Of a DNA stretch of 64,000 nt, positions 56,314 through 64,000 are shown in pieces. The notes beneath the pieces were generated by a model. That model was given only the letters and a program-made list of their open reading frames with translations, ran no database searches and was not told where the DNA came from. The stretch is from NCBI RefSeq assembly GCF_000550805.1, contig NZ_CP004353.1, positions 1,922,001-1,986,000 of the forward strand, in the 5' to 3' direction. Positions within the stretch are counted from its first letter, which is position 1. Each line of letters begins with the position of its first letter. The position numbers and the translations under genes were made by a program. Source of the DNA: Corynebacterium vitaeruminis DSM 20294. Lineage in GTDB: Bacteria; Actinomycetota; Actinomycetes; Mycobacteriales; Mycobacteriaceae.

Positions 56314-57768
56314 TTAGTCGTCGGCACGCTCGGGGTCGAGCGCGCGGAGGATTTCGTCGGCGAGCATGGTCACCGAGCCCGCGCCCATGGTGAGCACGAG
56401 GTCGCCCGGCTTGGCCACCTCGGCAATGCGCGCGGGCACGGCGGAGAAGTTGGGCTCGAAGATGACCGGCTTGGTCACGTGCTCGGTGATGATGCGGGAG
56501 TCGACGCCCTCGACGGGGTTCTCGCGCGCGCCGTAGATGTCGAGGACGATGACCTCGTCGGCGAGCGAGAGGGCCTCGGCAAATTCCGTGGCGAACTCCA
56601 TCGTGCGCGAGTACAGGTGCGGCTGGAAGGCGACGACGATGCGCCCGAAGCCGCGCGCGGCGAGCTTCTCGCGCGCCGCCTTCATCACCGCGGTGACCTC
56701 GGTCGGGTGGTGGGCGTAGTCGTCGTAGACCTCCACGCCGCGGTAGTCGCCGGTATCCACCCGGCCGTGGAACTCGAAGCGGCGGCGCACGCCGCTGAAC
56801 CCGCTGATGCCCTCGGCGAGCTTGACCAGGTCGCCGCCCGCGAGCACGCCCGCGGTAAGAGCCGCGGCCGCGTTCTTGACCATGTGCTCGCCGGGGATCT
56901 TCAGGTCCACGGCGATGGCGGTGCCGAGCACGGTGATCACGGCATGGGTGCCGCCCTGCGGGGTGACCTCGATGCTCTCGATGACGGTGCCCACGATGTC
57001 GGGGTGAGCCTCGGCCGCGGCGCGCGTTCCGTAGCCGGAGACGGTGACGCGGTCTTTCACCCGCTCCCCCAGCGCCGCCGCGTGCGGGTCGTCGAGGCAG
57101 ACGACGAGGCGGCCGGTCTCGGTGAGCCGGTCGGCGAAGTCCTCGAACACCTGGAAGTAGGCCTCCGGGGTCTTGAAAAAGTCGAGGTGATCCGGCTCGA
57201 TGTTGGTGACCACGGCGATGTCCGGCTTGTAGCGCAAGAGCGAGGCGTCGGACTCGTCGGCCTCGGCGACGAAGCACGCGCCGGTGCCCTGGTGGGCATT
57301 GGTGCCCGCCTTGTTGAGCTGGCCGCCGATGGCGAAGCTCGGGTCCATGCCCGCGGCCTGCATCGCCACCACCGTCATGGAGGTGGTCGAGGTCTTGCCG
57401 TGGGTGCCCGCGATGAGCACCTGCGTGGAGCCCTCGAGCAGCTCGCCCAGCAGGTCGGAGCGGCGGATGACCGGGATGCCCTCCTCGCGGGCGCGCACCA
57501 GCTCCGGGTTGTCCTGCGGGATGGCGGCGAACGAGGTGACCACCACGGTGGGCAGCTGGCCTGAGATCTCGAGGTTCTCCGCGGCGTGCCCCACGGCAAC
57601 CTTTGCCCCCATCGCACGCAGCGCCATGACCGGGCGGGAGTCCTTGACGTCGGAACCGGACACGGTCGAGCCGCGGGAGAGGAGGATGCGCGCGACGCCG
57701 GACATGCCCGCGCCGCCGATGCCGATCATGTGCACCCGGGAGAGGTCGATTGCTTCTGGTGCGGTCAC
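56314..57768 (-). CDS. murC: UDP-N-acetylmuramate--L-alanine ligase
   Basis: 484 aa from GTG 57768 (AAGGAAG upstream). Adds L-Ala to UDP-MurNAc. N-terminal [18 protein letters not shown]-binding [12 protein letters not shown], central EADESDAS, and C-terminal [11 protein letters not shown] are all diagnostic. A long open frame upstream of the GTG crosses into murG and is rejected. Confidence 0.96.
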   Translation of the reverse strand: MTAPEAIDLSRVHMIGIGGAGMSGVARILLSRGSTVSGSDVKDSRPVMALRAMGAKVAVGHAAENLEISGQLPTVVVTSFAAIPQDNPELVRAREEGIPVIRRSDLLGELLEGSTQVLIAGTHGKTSTTSMTVVAMQAAGMDPSFAIGGQLNKAGTNAHQGTGACFVAEADESDASLLRYKPDIAVVTNIEPDHLDFFKTPEAYFQVFEDFADRLTETGRLVVCLDDPHAAALGERVKDRVTVSGYGTRAAAEAHPDIVGTVIESIEVTPQGGTHAVITVLGTAIAVDLKIPGEHMVKNAAAALTAGVLAGGDLVKLAEGISGFSGVRRRFEFHGRVDTGDYRGVEVYDDYAHHPTEVTAVMKAAREKLAARGFGRIVVAFQPHLYSRTMEFATEFAEALSLADEVIVLDIYGARENPVEGVDSRIITEHVTKPVIFEPNFSAVPARIAEVAKPGDLVLTMGAGSVTMLADEILRALDPERADD

Positions 57769-57813
57769 TGGTTGTACTTCCTTCTTAAGAATGAAACAGG
57801 TCTCGTTCTTTTT

Positions 57814-57831
57814 GCGCTTGTCGACGCTACG
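57814..57831 (+). repeat. Dispersed GTCGAC-type element between murG and murC
   Basis: Reads GCGCTTGTCGACGCTACG, just before the murG stop. Confidence 0.5.
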
Positions 57832-57835
57832 CTGG

Positions 57836-58903
57836 CTATCCCTGGTGTTCCGCCGCCGCGAGGATCTTCCCTGCGATGACGGCGGAGGCGTTGCCCAGCC
57901 CGGAGCCGCGCACGACCGCGCGCATCTTCTCCAACGTCTCCTGGTTCCCGAGGATCTCGGTGACCTGGGTGGCAAAGGCGTCGCCGTCGAAGTCGGCGTC
58001 CTGGATGATCCGGGCGCCGCCCGCCTCGACGATGGCGGTGGCGTTGCGGCCCTGCTCGCCGTTGCCGTGCGGCAGCGGGATGTACACCGCCGGCACGCCC
58101 GCCTGGGTGTTCTCGGCGACGGTCATAGCGCCCGCGCGGCAGACGATGAGGTCGGCCACCGCGTAGGCCGCGGCCATGTCGTTGATGTAGGAAAGCGGGA
58201 CATAGCCCGCCTTGGCGTCGGGAAGCGAATTCTTTTTGCCGACCGAATGCAGCACCTGGATGCCCGCGGCGAGCACGCGATCGATGCCGCCGGCCACCGC
58301 CCTGTTGAGCGACGCCGCGCCCTGCGAGCCGCCGGTGACTAGGACCGTGGGCTTGTTCGCGTCGAGCCCCCAGGTGTTGAGGGCGCGCTGACGGGCGATG
58401 ACCGGGTCCTCCTTGAGCGACTGGCGCAGCGGGATGCCGACGACCTCGCCGGGAATGCCGGAGTCCGCCACCGCGTTGAGCCCGGTGCCGCCGAGGCGAA
58501 TGCCCAGCTTGTTGGCCATGCCCGCGCTGGCGTTGGCCTCGTGAACGAAGAAGGGGATCTTCAGCGAGCGGGCCGCGATGTAGGCAGGGGCGGAGACGTA
58601 GCCGCCGAAGCCGATGACGGCGTCGGCATGGTACGCCTTGAGGATGTTGCGCGTCTGCCGGATCGTCTTAATGAGCCGCCCCGGAAGCTTGAACAGGTCC
58701 ACGCTTGGCTTGCGCGGTACGGGGACCGGGTCGATGAGCTCGAGCTGGAAGCCGCGCTGCGGGACCAGGGTGGTCTCCAGCCCGCGGGTGGTGCCCAACG
58801 CCGCCACTGTTGCGCCGCGCTCCTTCAACGCCTCCGCCACGGCCAGGGCCGGCTCGATGTGGCCAGCCGTGCCGCCGCCAGCGACGATGATGTGTGGGCT
58901 CAT
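57836..58903 (-). CDS. murG: UDP-GlcNAc:lipid I GlcNAc transferase MurG
   Basis: 355 aa, GT28 glycosyltransferase on the cytoplasmic face; makes lipid II. N-terminal [43 protein letters not shown], and [12 protein letters not shown] are seen. ATG 58903 has GGAAGA and begins 1 bp after the ftsW stop. A longer open frame through ftsW is rejected. Confidence 0.96.
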   Translation of the reverse strand: MSPHIIVAGGGTAGHIEPALAVAEALKERGATVAALGTTRGLETTLVPQRGFQLELIDPVPVPRKPSVDLFKLPGRLIKTIRQTRNILKAYHADAVIGFGGYVSAPAYIAARSLKIPFFVHEANASAGMANKLGIRLGGTGLNAVADSGIPGEVVGIPLRQSLKEDPVIARQRALNTWGLDANKPTVLVTGGSQGAASLNRAVAGGIDRVLAAGIQVLHSVGKKNSLPDAKAGYVPLSYINDMAAAYAVADLIVCRAGAMTVAENTQAGVPAVYIPLPHGNGEQGRNATAIVEAGGARIIQDADFDGDAFATQVTEILGNQETLEKMRAVVRGSGLGNASAVIAGKILAAAEHQG

Positions 58904-58904
58904 A

Positions 58905-60626
58905 TTATCTTCTTCCTTCGTAGCGTCCCCGACCGAAGTCATCGGGATGATTCCTGTCTCTACTGTAGCGATCGTCCGCGACACCGCGGCGCCCGCCCTG
59001 GGGGCCGCGCTGCGGGGTGGTGCCTCGCGAGTCGCCGCCCCGAGGATAGGCTCCGCGGGGGTTACCTGCGCGCTGATTCTCTGCACGCTGGCCGCGCTGG
59101 CTTCCTTGCGCGGTCCCCTGCCCACCGCGCTGGTTCCGGCCGCGCGGGTCGGCGGCACGGTGGCGCTGGTCCACGGCGCGCTCGTCGCGGAGGGCCGGGC
59201 GCGAGGCGCCGGCGTTCGGGCGCGGCGCCGGGCGCGGCGAGCGGTCGGGGACGGCCAGGCGCCAGGCGGGCACGTCGCGGTCGAGGTCGCGGTTATCCGG
59301 CTCGCGCAGGAGGAGGATCTGGTCGATCGCCGGGCGCCCGTAGGAGGCCATCGCGGAGATGGCCTCCGGCTCATGGCGGGCGCAGTTGGCGAGGATGCCC
59401 ATCGCGCCCAGGGTGATCACGGCCGAGGTACCACCCGCGGAGATGAGCGGCAGCTGGATGCCGGTGACCGGCAGCACGCCGATGACATAGCCGATGTTGA
59501 TGAACGCCTGGATGACCACGCCGAGCGTCAGCGTCGCCGACAGCAGCGAGAGGAACTGGTTGTTGGACCGGCGGGCGGTGCGCAGGCCGATCACCCCGAG
59601 CAGGCCGAACAGGAAGATGATGATGCCAGCGCCGAGGAGCCCGAGCTCCTCACCGACGATGGCGAAGATGAAGTCGTTCTTCGCCTCGGGAAGGTAGAAC
59701 CACTTCGCCCGCGACTGGCCGAGCCCGACGCCTAGGAGCGAGCCGTCGGCGAGCGAGAGGAAGCCCTGGTAGCTCTGAAATGCGATGCCCTTGGTGTCCT
59801 CGAAGTGCCCGATGAGCGCGTCGAAGAAGACGGTGAAGCGGTCTGAGCGGTAGCCGCCGCTGAACAGCAGGTACAGCACGGCGAGCAGGCCCATCACCGC
59901 GATGATCGCGAGGAAGCGCAGCTCGAGCCCCGCGAAGACGAGGAGCACTGCGACCACGAGTAGGAAGGACATCGACATGCCGGTGTCGCCCTCGGCGAAG
60001 ATCAGCGCCGTGATGAGCATGGACACCAAACCGAAGTGGACCAGCTTGTTCTCCCGCCACGGGGCGTGCGGGTCGCTGTCTGCCAGATAGTGCGCGCCCC
60101 ACAGCGCGATGACCACGCGGGCGAGCTCCGAGGGCTGCAGGCGAAGCGGTCCGATCACGATCCACGACTGCGATCCCCACTCGAGGCGGCCGGTGCCCAC
60201 GCCTGGGATGAGCACGGCCACCAGCAGAAGGATCGAGACGATCAGCGCGGCGGTGGCGAACTTCCGCAGAGTGCCGGGTCTCGTGCGCAGGGCGAGCCAC
60301 ATGACCACGAGGCCGAGCACCACCATGAACGACTGCTTCAGCGCCGTGGAGAAGACGTTCTGGTTGTCGATGACCGACCAGGTCATCGAGCTCGACAGCA
60401 CCATGATGACGCCGACCACCGTCAGCGCCCCCACGATCGTGAGGATGAGGTAATAGTCGGTCAGCGGGCGCGTGCGCCACTCGGCGAGCTGTTCGCCCAG
60501 TATCTGCAGGAAGCTGCGCTTGGGTTTCGCCGCCTTGCCCTGGCGCGCCGACGCCTGCCGGGGCGCAGGAGAACCGGATGAGGGAGACCGCAGTGGTTCG
60601 CGTGGGGTGGTCAAGTTCTCTCCCAA
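58905..60626 (-). CDS. ftsW: SEDS peptidoglycan glycosyltransferase FtsW with a long Arg/Gly-rich tail
   Basis: 573 aa from a TTG start at 60626. SEDS domain with about ten spans (residues 55-440), including QPSELARVVIALW, SYQGFLSLADGSLLGVGLGQS and QLPLISAGGTSAV, the usual catalytic and substrate region. The last ~107 residues are disordered and rich in Arg-Gly (RGRNQRGGQGT, NPRGAYPRGGDSRG, GRGRYEGRR), much longer than in most FtsW. It polymerises lipid II at the septum. The start codon is uncertain; no ATG with RBS is seen nearby. Confidence 0.92.
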   Translation of the reverse strand: MGENLTTPREPLRSPSSGSPAPRQASARQGKAAKPKRSFLQILGEQLAEWRTRPLTDYYLILTIVGALTVVGVIMVLSSSMTWSVIDNQNVFSTALKQSFMVVLGLVVMWLALRTRPGTLRKFATAALIVSILLLVAVLIPGVGTGRLEWGSQSWIVIGPLRLQPSELARVVIALWGAHYLADSDPHAPWRENKLVHFGLVSMLITALIFAEGDTGMSMSFLLVVAVLLVFAGLELRFLAIIAVMGLLAVLYLLFSGGYRSDRFTVFFDALIGHFEDTKGIAFQSYQGFLSLADGSLLGVGLGQSRAKWFYLPEAKNDFIFAIVGEELGLLGAGIIIFLFGLLGVIGLRTARRSNNQFLSLLSATLTLGVVIQAFINIGYVIGVLPVTGIQLPLISAGGTSAVITLGAMGILANCARHEPEAISAMASYGRPAIDQILLLREPDNRDLDRDVPAWRLAVPDRSPRPAPRPNAGASRPALRDERAVDQRHRAADPRGRNQRGGQGTAQGSQRGQRAENQRAGNPRGAYPRGGDSRGTTPQRGPQGGRRGVADDRYSRDRNHPDDFGRGRYEGRR

Positions 60627-60718
60627 GGTGGTCGGAGTCGGTGAGCTGCTTCAAGCATAGGGGTCTAGGCTGCCACAGTGGTTTTCAAACGCCACAGTAC
60701 CAACGTCTGAAACGGGTT

Positions 60719-62161
60719 CTAGGTGTTGTCCACCATCGAGGCGATCGCCTCGGCGAACATGGTGCCGCGCTGCCCCATGCCGGAGAACATGTCCAGGCTC
60801 GCCGCCGCCGGGGCGAGGATGACGGCGTCGCCGCCGCTGGCCTGGGCCACCGACCACGCCACGACCTCGTCGATCGCCGACTGCGGGTCGGTGGACTCGG
60901 TGGACATGATGACGGCGTCGGGGGCGAACCGGCGGACCGAGCTAGCGATGAGCTCGCGGTCGACGCCGAGGAGCGCCACGGCCTTGAGCCGGTGGGCGTG
61001 CGCCTGGATGAGCGGGTCGATCTCGGCCCCCTTGAGCTGGCCTCCGGCCACCCAGACCACGCTGTCGTAGCCCGCGAGCGCGCTGTCGGCCGCGTGGGGG
61101 TTGGTGGCCTTCGAGTTATCGATGGCCACGATCTCCTCGCCCGAGGCGTCGCGCCAGCGGCCCACGATCTGCCCGCGGTGGCCCGCCACGTGAAAGTCCT
61201 GCAGCGCCTGGGCGATCGATTCCGGGCTCGCGCCCTCCGCGCGGGCCGCCGCCGCGGCGGCCAGGGCGTCGTACACTCCCGCCGGGCCGGGAGGCTCGAT
61301 GCCCTCGACCGGGGCGATGACCACCGAGTCGCCGTCGCCGGCCACGCCGCTGCGGTCCACCAGCTGGCCGTCCTTCACGCCGACCTGCCCCGGCTCGGGC
61401 TCGCCGAGAGTGAAGCCGACCGGCGTGATGCCCAGCCGGGCCACCTGCTCGCGGACGTGCTCGTCGTCGATGCCCGCGATGGCCACCTTACCGCGCAGGA
61501 CCTTGGCCTTGGCCTCGGCGTAGGCGGCGAAGCTGCCGTGCCAGTCGATGTGATCGTCGGCCAGGTTGAGAAGGACGCCGACGTCCGGGGTGAGCTCGCT
61601 CGACCAGTGCAGCTGGAAGCTGGACAGCTCGGCGACGAGCACGTCGACGCGCTCAGGGGCAAGCAGCGCCTCGGAGATGGACACGCCGATGTTGCCTACG
61701 GCGAGCGCCGAGAACCCGGCCTGCTTCATCATCGCGGCGAGCATGCTCGTGGTGGTGGTCTTTCCGTTGGTGCCGGTCACCACCATCCAGGTGCGCGGCG
61801 CGCCGAACACGCCCGCCCGATCGAGGCGGTAGAACAGCTCCACGTCGCCCACGACCTCGAGCCCGGCCTCCGCGGCCTGGACCAGCAGCGGCGAGTCCGG
61901 GCGCCAGCCCGGGGAGGTGACCACGCCGGAAAACTCGCCCATCGCACCGGCGGCCTCCTCGACGCTCATCGTGCGGGCACCGGTGGCCTCGCTGGCGCGG
62001 TTGAGCGCCGTGGGATCGGAGTCGACGAGGACAGCGTCCACGCCCAGGTCGATGAGCAGGCGCGCCGCCCCCACCCCGGAGACGCCAGCGCCGGTGACCA
62101 TTACCGGCCCGCGGAGAAGAGCGATGTCGGATAGTCCTGCGGTGTTGATGCTGTGGCTCAT
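60719..62161 (-). CDS. murD: UDP-N-acetylmuramoyl-L-alanine--D-glutamate ligase
   Basis: 480 aa. Adds D-Glu to UDP-MurNAc-L-Ala. ATP-binding TGTNGKTTTTSM, N-terminal TGAGVSGVGAARLL, AELSSFQLHW, LNLADDHIDWHGS, and the C-terminal IDNSKATNPHAA are as expected. It lies 92 bp before ftsW and 111 bp after mraY. Confidence 0.96.
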   Translation of the reverse strand: MSHSINTAGLSDIALLRGPVMVTGAGVSGVGAARLLIDLGVDAVLVDSDPTALNRASEATGARTMSVEEAAGAMGEFSGVVTSPGWRPDSPLLVQAAEAGLEVVGDVELFYRLDRAGVFGAPRTWMVVTGTNGKTTTTSMLAAMMKQAGFSALAVGNIGVSISEALLAPERVDVLVAELSSFQLHWSSELTPDVGVLLNLADDHIDWHGSFAAYAEAKAKVLRGKVAIAGIDDEHVREQVARLGITPVGFTLGEPEPGQVGVKDGQLVDRSGVAGDGDSVVIAPVEGIEPPGPAGVYDALAAAAAARAEGASPESIAQALQDFHVAGHRGQIVGRWRDASGEEIVAIDNSKATNPHAADSALAGYDSVVWVAGGQLKGAEIDPLIQAHAHRLKAVALLGVDRELIASSVRRFAPDAVIMSTESTDPQSAIDEVVAWSVAQASGGDAVILAPAAASLDMFSGMGQRGTMFAEAIASMVDNT

Positions 62162-62272
62162 GGGAAGTCCTCGGTCGAAGTAGAAGTGGTGGGTAGGAAC
62201 GGGAATGAAGTTGTAGGAAGTGAGCGAAAAGGCGGGGCCGCAAGGCCCCGCCAGTACGGGAGTGGTCGGCGG

Positions 62273-63373
62273 CTAGAAGCCCGCCAGCCCCAGCCACTCG
62301 CTGTAGAAGATGGAGGCGCCGATGAGCGCGGCGACCGCCGTGACCAGCCAGAAGCGGATCACCACGGTGGTCTCGGCCCAGCCGCCGTTCTCGAAGTGGT
62401 GGTGGAAGGGCGCCATGCGGAAGATGCGGATGCCGCGGGTCTTGAACCCGAAGACCTGGATCACCACGGAGGCGGCCTCCATGACGAACAGCGCGCCGAT
62501 GATGATCATGAGCAGCTCGGTGCGCGAGGTCACGGACAGGCCTGCGACGAGGCCGCCGAGGGCGAGCGAGCCGGTGTCCCCCATGAAGATCTTCGCCGGG
62601 GCGGCGTTCCACCAGAGGAAGCCGAGGCAGGCGCCGAGGCCCGCGGCGGCGAGCACCGCGAGGTCGAGCGGGTCGCGGACGTCGTAGCAGCCGGGCGCCG
62701 CACCCTCCGCGCAGCCGTTGCGGAACTGCCAGAAGGTGATCAGCGTATACGCGCCCATGACGATCGCGGTGCTGCCCGCGGCCAGGCCGTCGAGGCCGTC
62801 GGTGAGGTTGACCGCGTTCGACCACGCCGAGATGAGGATGTACATGAAGATGAGGAAGATGATCGTGCCCACGATCGTGCCGCCGACGGCGAGGTCGATG
62901 GTGTCTAGATCGCGCAGGTAGGACAGGTGGGTCGAGCCCGGGGTAAGCCCGTCCTCGTCGGGGAACTGCAGCACGAGGAGGCCGAAGATGAGCGCGATGG
63001 CCAGCTGGCCGATGAGCTTGGCCTTTTTGTTCAGTCCCAGGTTGCGGCCCATGTAGAGCTTGATGAAGTCGTCGGCGAAGCCGAGCCCGCCCAGCGCCAG
63101 CGTCAGCCCCAGCACAAGCACGCCGGAGACGGTAAAGCCCTGGGTGCCGTTGAGCTCGCCGTAGATGCCCGCGACGATGTATGCGACCGTGATGCCGATG
63201 AGGATGGCGATGCCGCCCATCGTGGGCGTGCCCCTCTTGCGCAGGTGCGACTTCGGACCTTCCTCGCGGATCTCCTGGCCGAGCCCCTCCGCACTGAAGC
63301 GACGAATGAGGATTGGCGTGACGAAGATCGACACCAAAAGTCCAATCGCTCCCGCCAGAATAATCTGGGTCAC
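62273..63373 (-). CDS. mraY: Phospho-N-acetylmuramoyl-pentapeptide transferase
   Basis: 366 aa with ten spans and a GTG start at 63373. Makes lipid I. Catalytic Asp region [22 protein letters not shown], and [12 protein letters not shown], plus the conserved HHH motif as [12 protein letters not shown], are all present. Confidence 0.96.
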   Translation of the reverse strand: MTQIILAGAIGLLVSIFVTPILIRRFSAEGLGQEIREEGPKSHLRKRGTPTMGGIAILIGITVAYIVAGIYGELNGTQGFTVSGVLVLGLTLALGGLGFADDFIKLYMGRNLGLNKKAKLIGQLAIALIFGLLVLQFPDEDGLTPGSTHLSYLRDLDTIDLAVGGTIVGTIIFLIFMYILISAWSNAVNLTDGLDGLAAGSTAIVMGAYTLITFWQFRNGCAEGAAPGCYDVRDPLDLAVLAAAGLGACLGFLWWNAAPAKIFMGDTGSLALGGLVAGLSVTSRTELLMIIIGALFVMEAASVVIQVFGFKTRGIRIFRMAPFHHHFENGGWAETTVVIRFWLVTAVAALIGASIFYSEWLGLAGF

Positions 63374-63548
63374 TGTCTGCTCACCTACTGTTTCTCGTGT
63401 TCACTAATGATTCGTTGCCGCGCCGAGGCCTTTTATTCAACCTTATTAGAGCACCCGGCCGTTTTCCCGATAGCCGTCGCAGTTGGGAATTCCCAACCCG
63501 CGTTCGGCTCCTTCCCGGGAATTAGTTTAACTTCTGCTCATGAGTTTC

Positions 63549-64000
63549 TTAACTTGAGGCGCCCGGGGCCTCGGCGAGGGCCTCGGCGACCTGCCAGAGC
63601 TTGAACGCATTCGACGCCTTGACCAGGACCACGTCGCCGGGCCGCAGGCGTTCGCGCAGCTCAGCGGCGGCGGCATCGTTGTCCGCGACCAGCCGCGCCT
63701 CAACGCCCGCTCGTTGCGCGGCGTCCTTCATCGCGGCGCTCAGCGGGTTGTCGCCTACCGCGACAAGCTTGTCGACGCCAAGGCTTGCGAGCTCCCGACC
63801 CAGGTCGGCGTGCGAGCCGACCTCGTCCTCGCCCAGCTCGCCCATCGGCCCGAGCACCGCCCAGCTGGCAGCACCCTTTCGGCCAGCGGCCATGGAGACC
63901 AGCGCCTTGAGCCCCGCCCGCATGCTCTCCGGGTTGGCATTGTAGGAGTCGTTGATGACGGTCACCCCGTCGGCGCGGGTGCGCACGTCCATGCGGTGCG
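63549..64000 (-). CDS. murF: UDP-MurNAc-pentapeptide synthetase MurF, C-terminal part (cut by window edge)
   Basis: About 149 codons are visible; the N-terminal two thirds, with the ATP site, lie beyond base 64000. The visible C-terminal domain contains INDSYNANPESMRAGLKAL and VLGPMGELGEDE, diagnostic for MurF, which adds D-Ala-D-Ala. It precedes mraY in transcription, with 175 bp between. The coding sequence at 63765-63781 (GCTTGTCGACGCCAAGG) matches the dispersed element. Confidence 0.93.
   Translation of the reverse strand, partial: HRMDVRTRADGVTVINDSYNANPESMRAGLKALVSMAAGRKGAASWAVLGPMGELGEDEVGSHADLGRELASLGVDKLVAVGDNPLSAAMKDAAQRAGVEARLVADNDAAAAELRERLRPGDVVLVKASNAFKLWQVAEALAEAPGASS

Overview
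The window is a 64 kb piece of a high-GC actinobacterial chromosome. Gene content and order point to Corynebacterium: the his cluster (hisD-C-B-...-H-A-impA-F-I) running into a TrpC homologue, lgt and pyk; ftsZ-pgeF-sepF-yggT-wag31-ileS; several genes that appear to be leaderless; and an ileS T-box leader of the actinobacterial kind. The HisA looks like the corynebacterial HisA-only type. I did not assign a species. Almost all intact genes are chromosomal housekeeping genes. The accessory parts are an IS256-family transposase cut by the left edge and a small, lower-GC patch at about 42.5-46.9 kb.

Layout. 1-771: partial IS256-family transposase. 1.0-14.0 kb, all on the minus strand and read right to left: hisD, hisC, hisB, a 67-aa membrane protein, an MFS transporter with a tandem heptad repeat, hisH, hisA, impA, hisF, hisI, a trp-region membrane protein, a TrpC-like protein with altered catalytic residues, lgt and pyk. 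14.3-24.9 kb: YbjN-like protein, membrane protein, lipoprotein, TetR regulator, glgX, a DEDDh exonuclease with a BRCT domain, an unrecognised protein, a small alarmone synthetase, a 45-aa small protein, an S4 RNA-binding protein, a small membrane protein and YigZ. 25.0-29.6 kb: ilvA, then a LysR regulator divergent from a hydrolase / acetyltransferase / cyclophilin-like lipoprotein operon. 29.6-42.4 kb: dnaE1, rarD, an anchored protein, a RluA-family pseudouridine synthase, lspA, two lipoproteins, an asparaginase, dinB and an amino-acid permease. 42.5-46.9 kb: four 23-bp iterons before an AAA-DUF4143 ATPase, then a short-chain dehydrogenase and an aldehyde dehydrogenase. 47.0-64.0 kb: ileS with its T-box, wag31, yggT, sepF, pgeF, ftsZ, ftsQ, murC, murG, ftsW, murD, mraY and partial murF, the division and cell-wall cluster on the minus strand.

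Functionally the window covers histidine synthesis, precursor supply (pyk, ilvA), glycogen debranching (glgX), lipoprotein maturation (lgt and lspA, with several client lipoproteins), stringent response (relS), replication and lesion bypass (dnaE1, dinB), and the lipid I/II and divisome machinery.

The signals most worth following are: a short GTCGAC-centred element (consensus GCTTNTCGACGCCTACGGC) in at least 16 intergenic or gene-end positions, often directly after the U-tract of a terminator; a his-linked TrpC homologue that lost two catalytic residues; four phased 23-bp direct repeats in front of an AAA-DUF4143 ATPase; and a 45-aa small protein with its own RBS and terminator.
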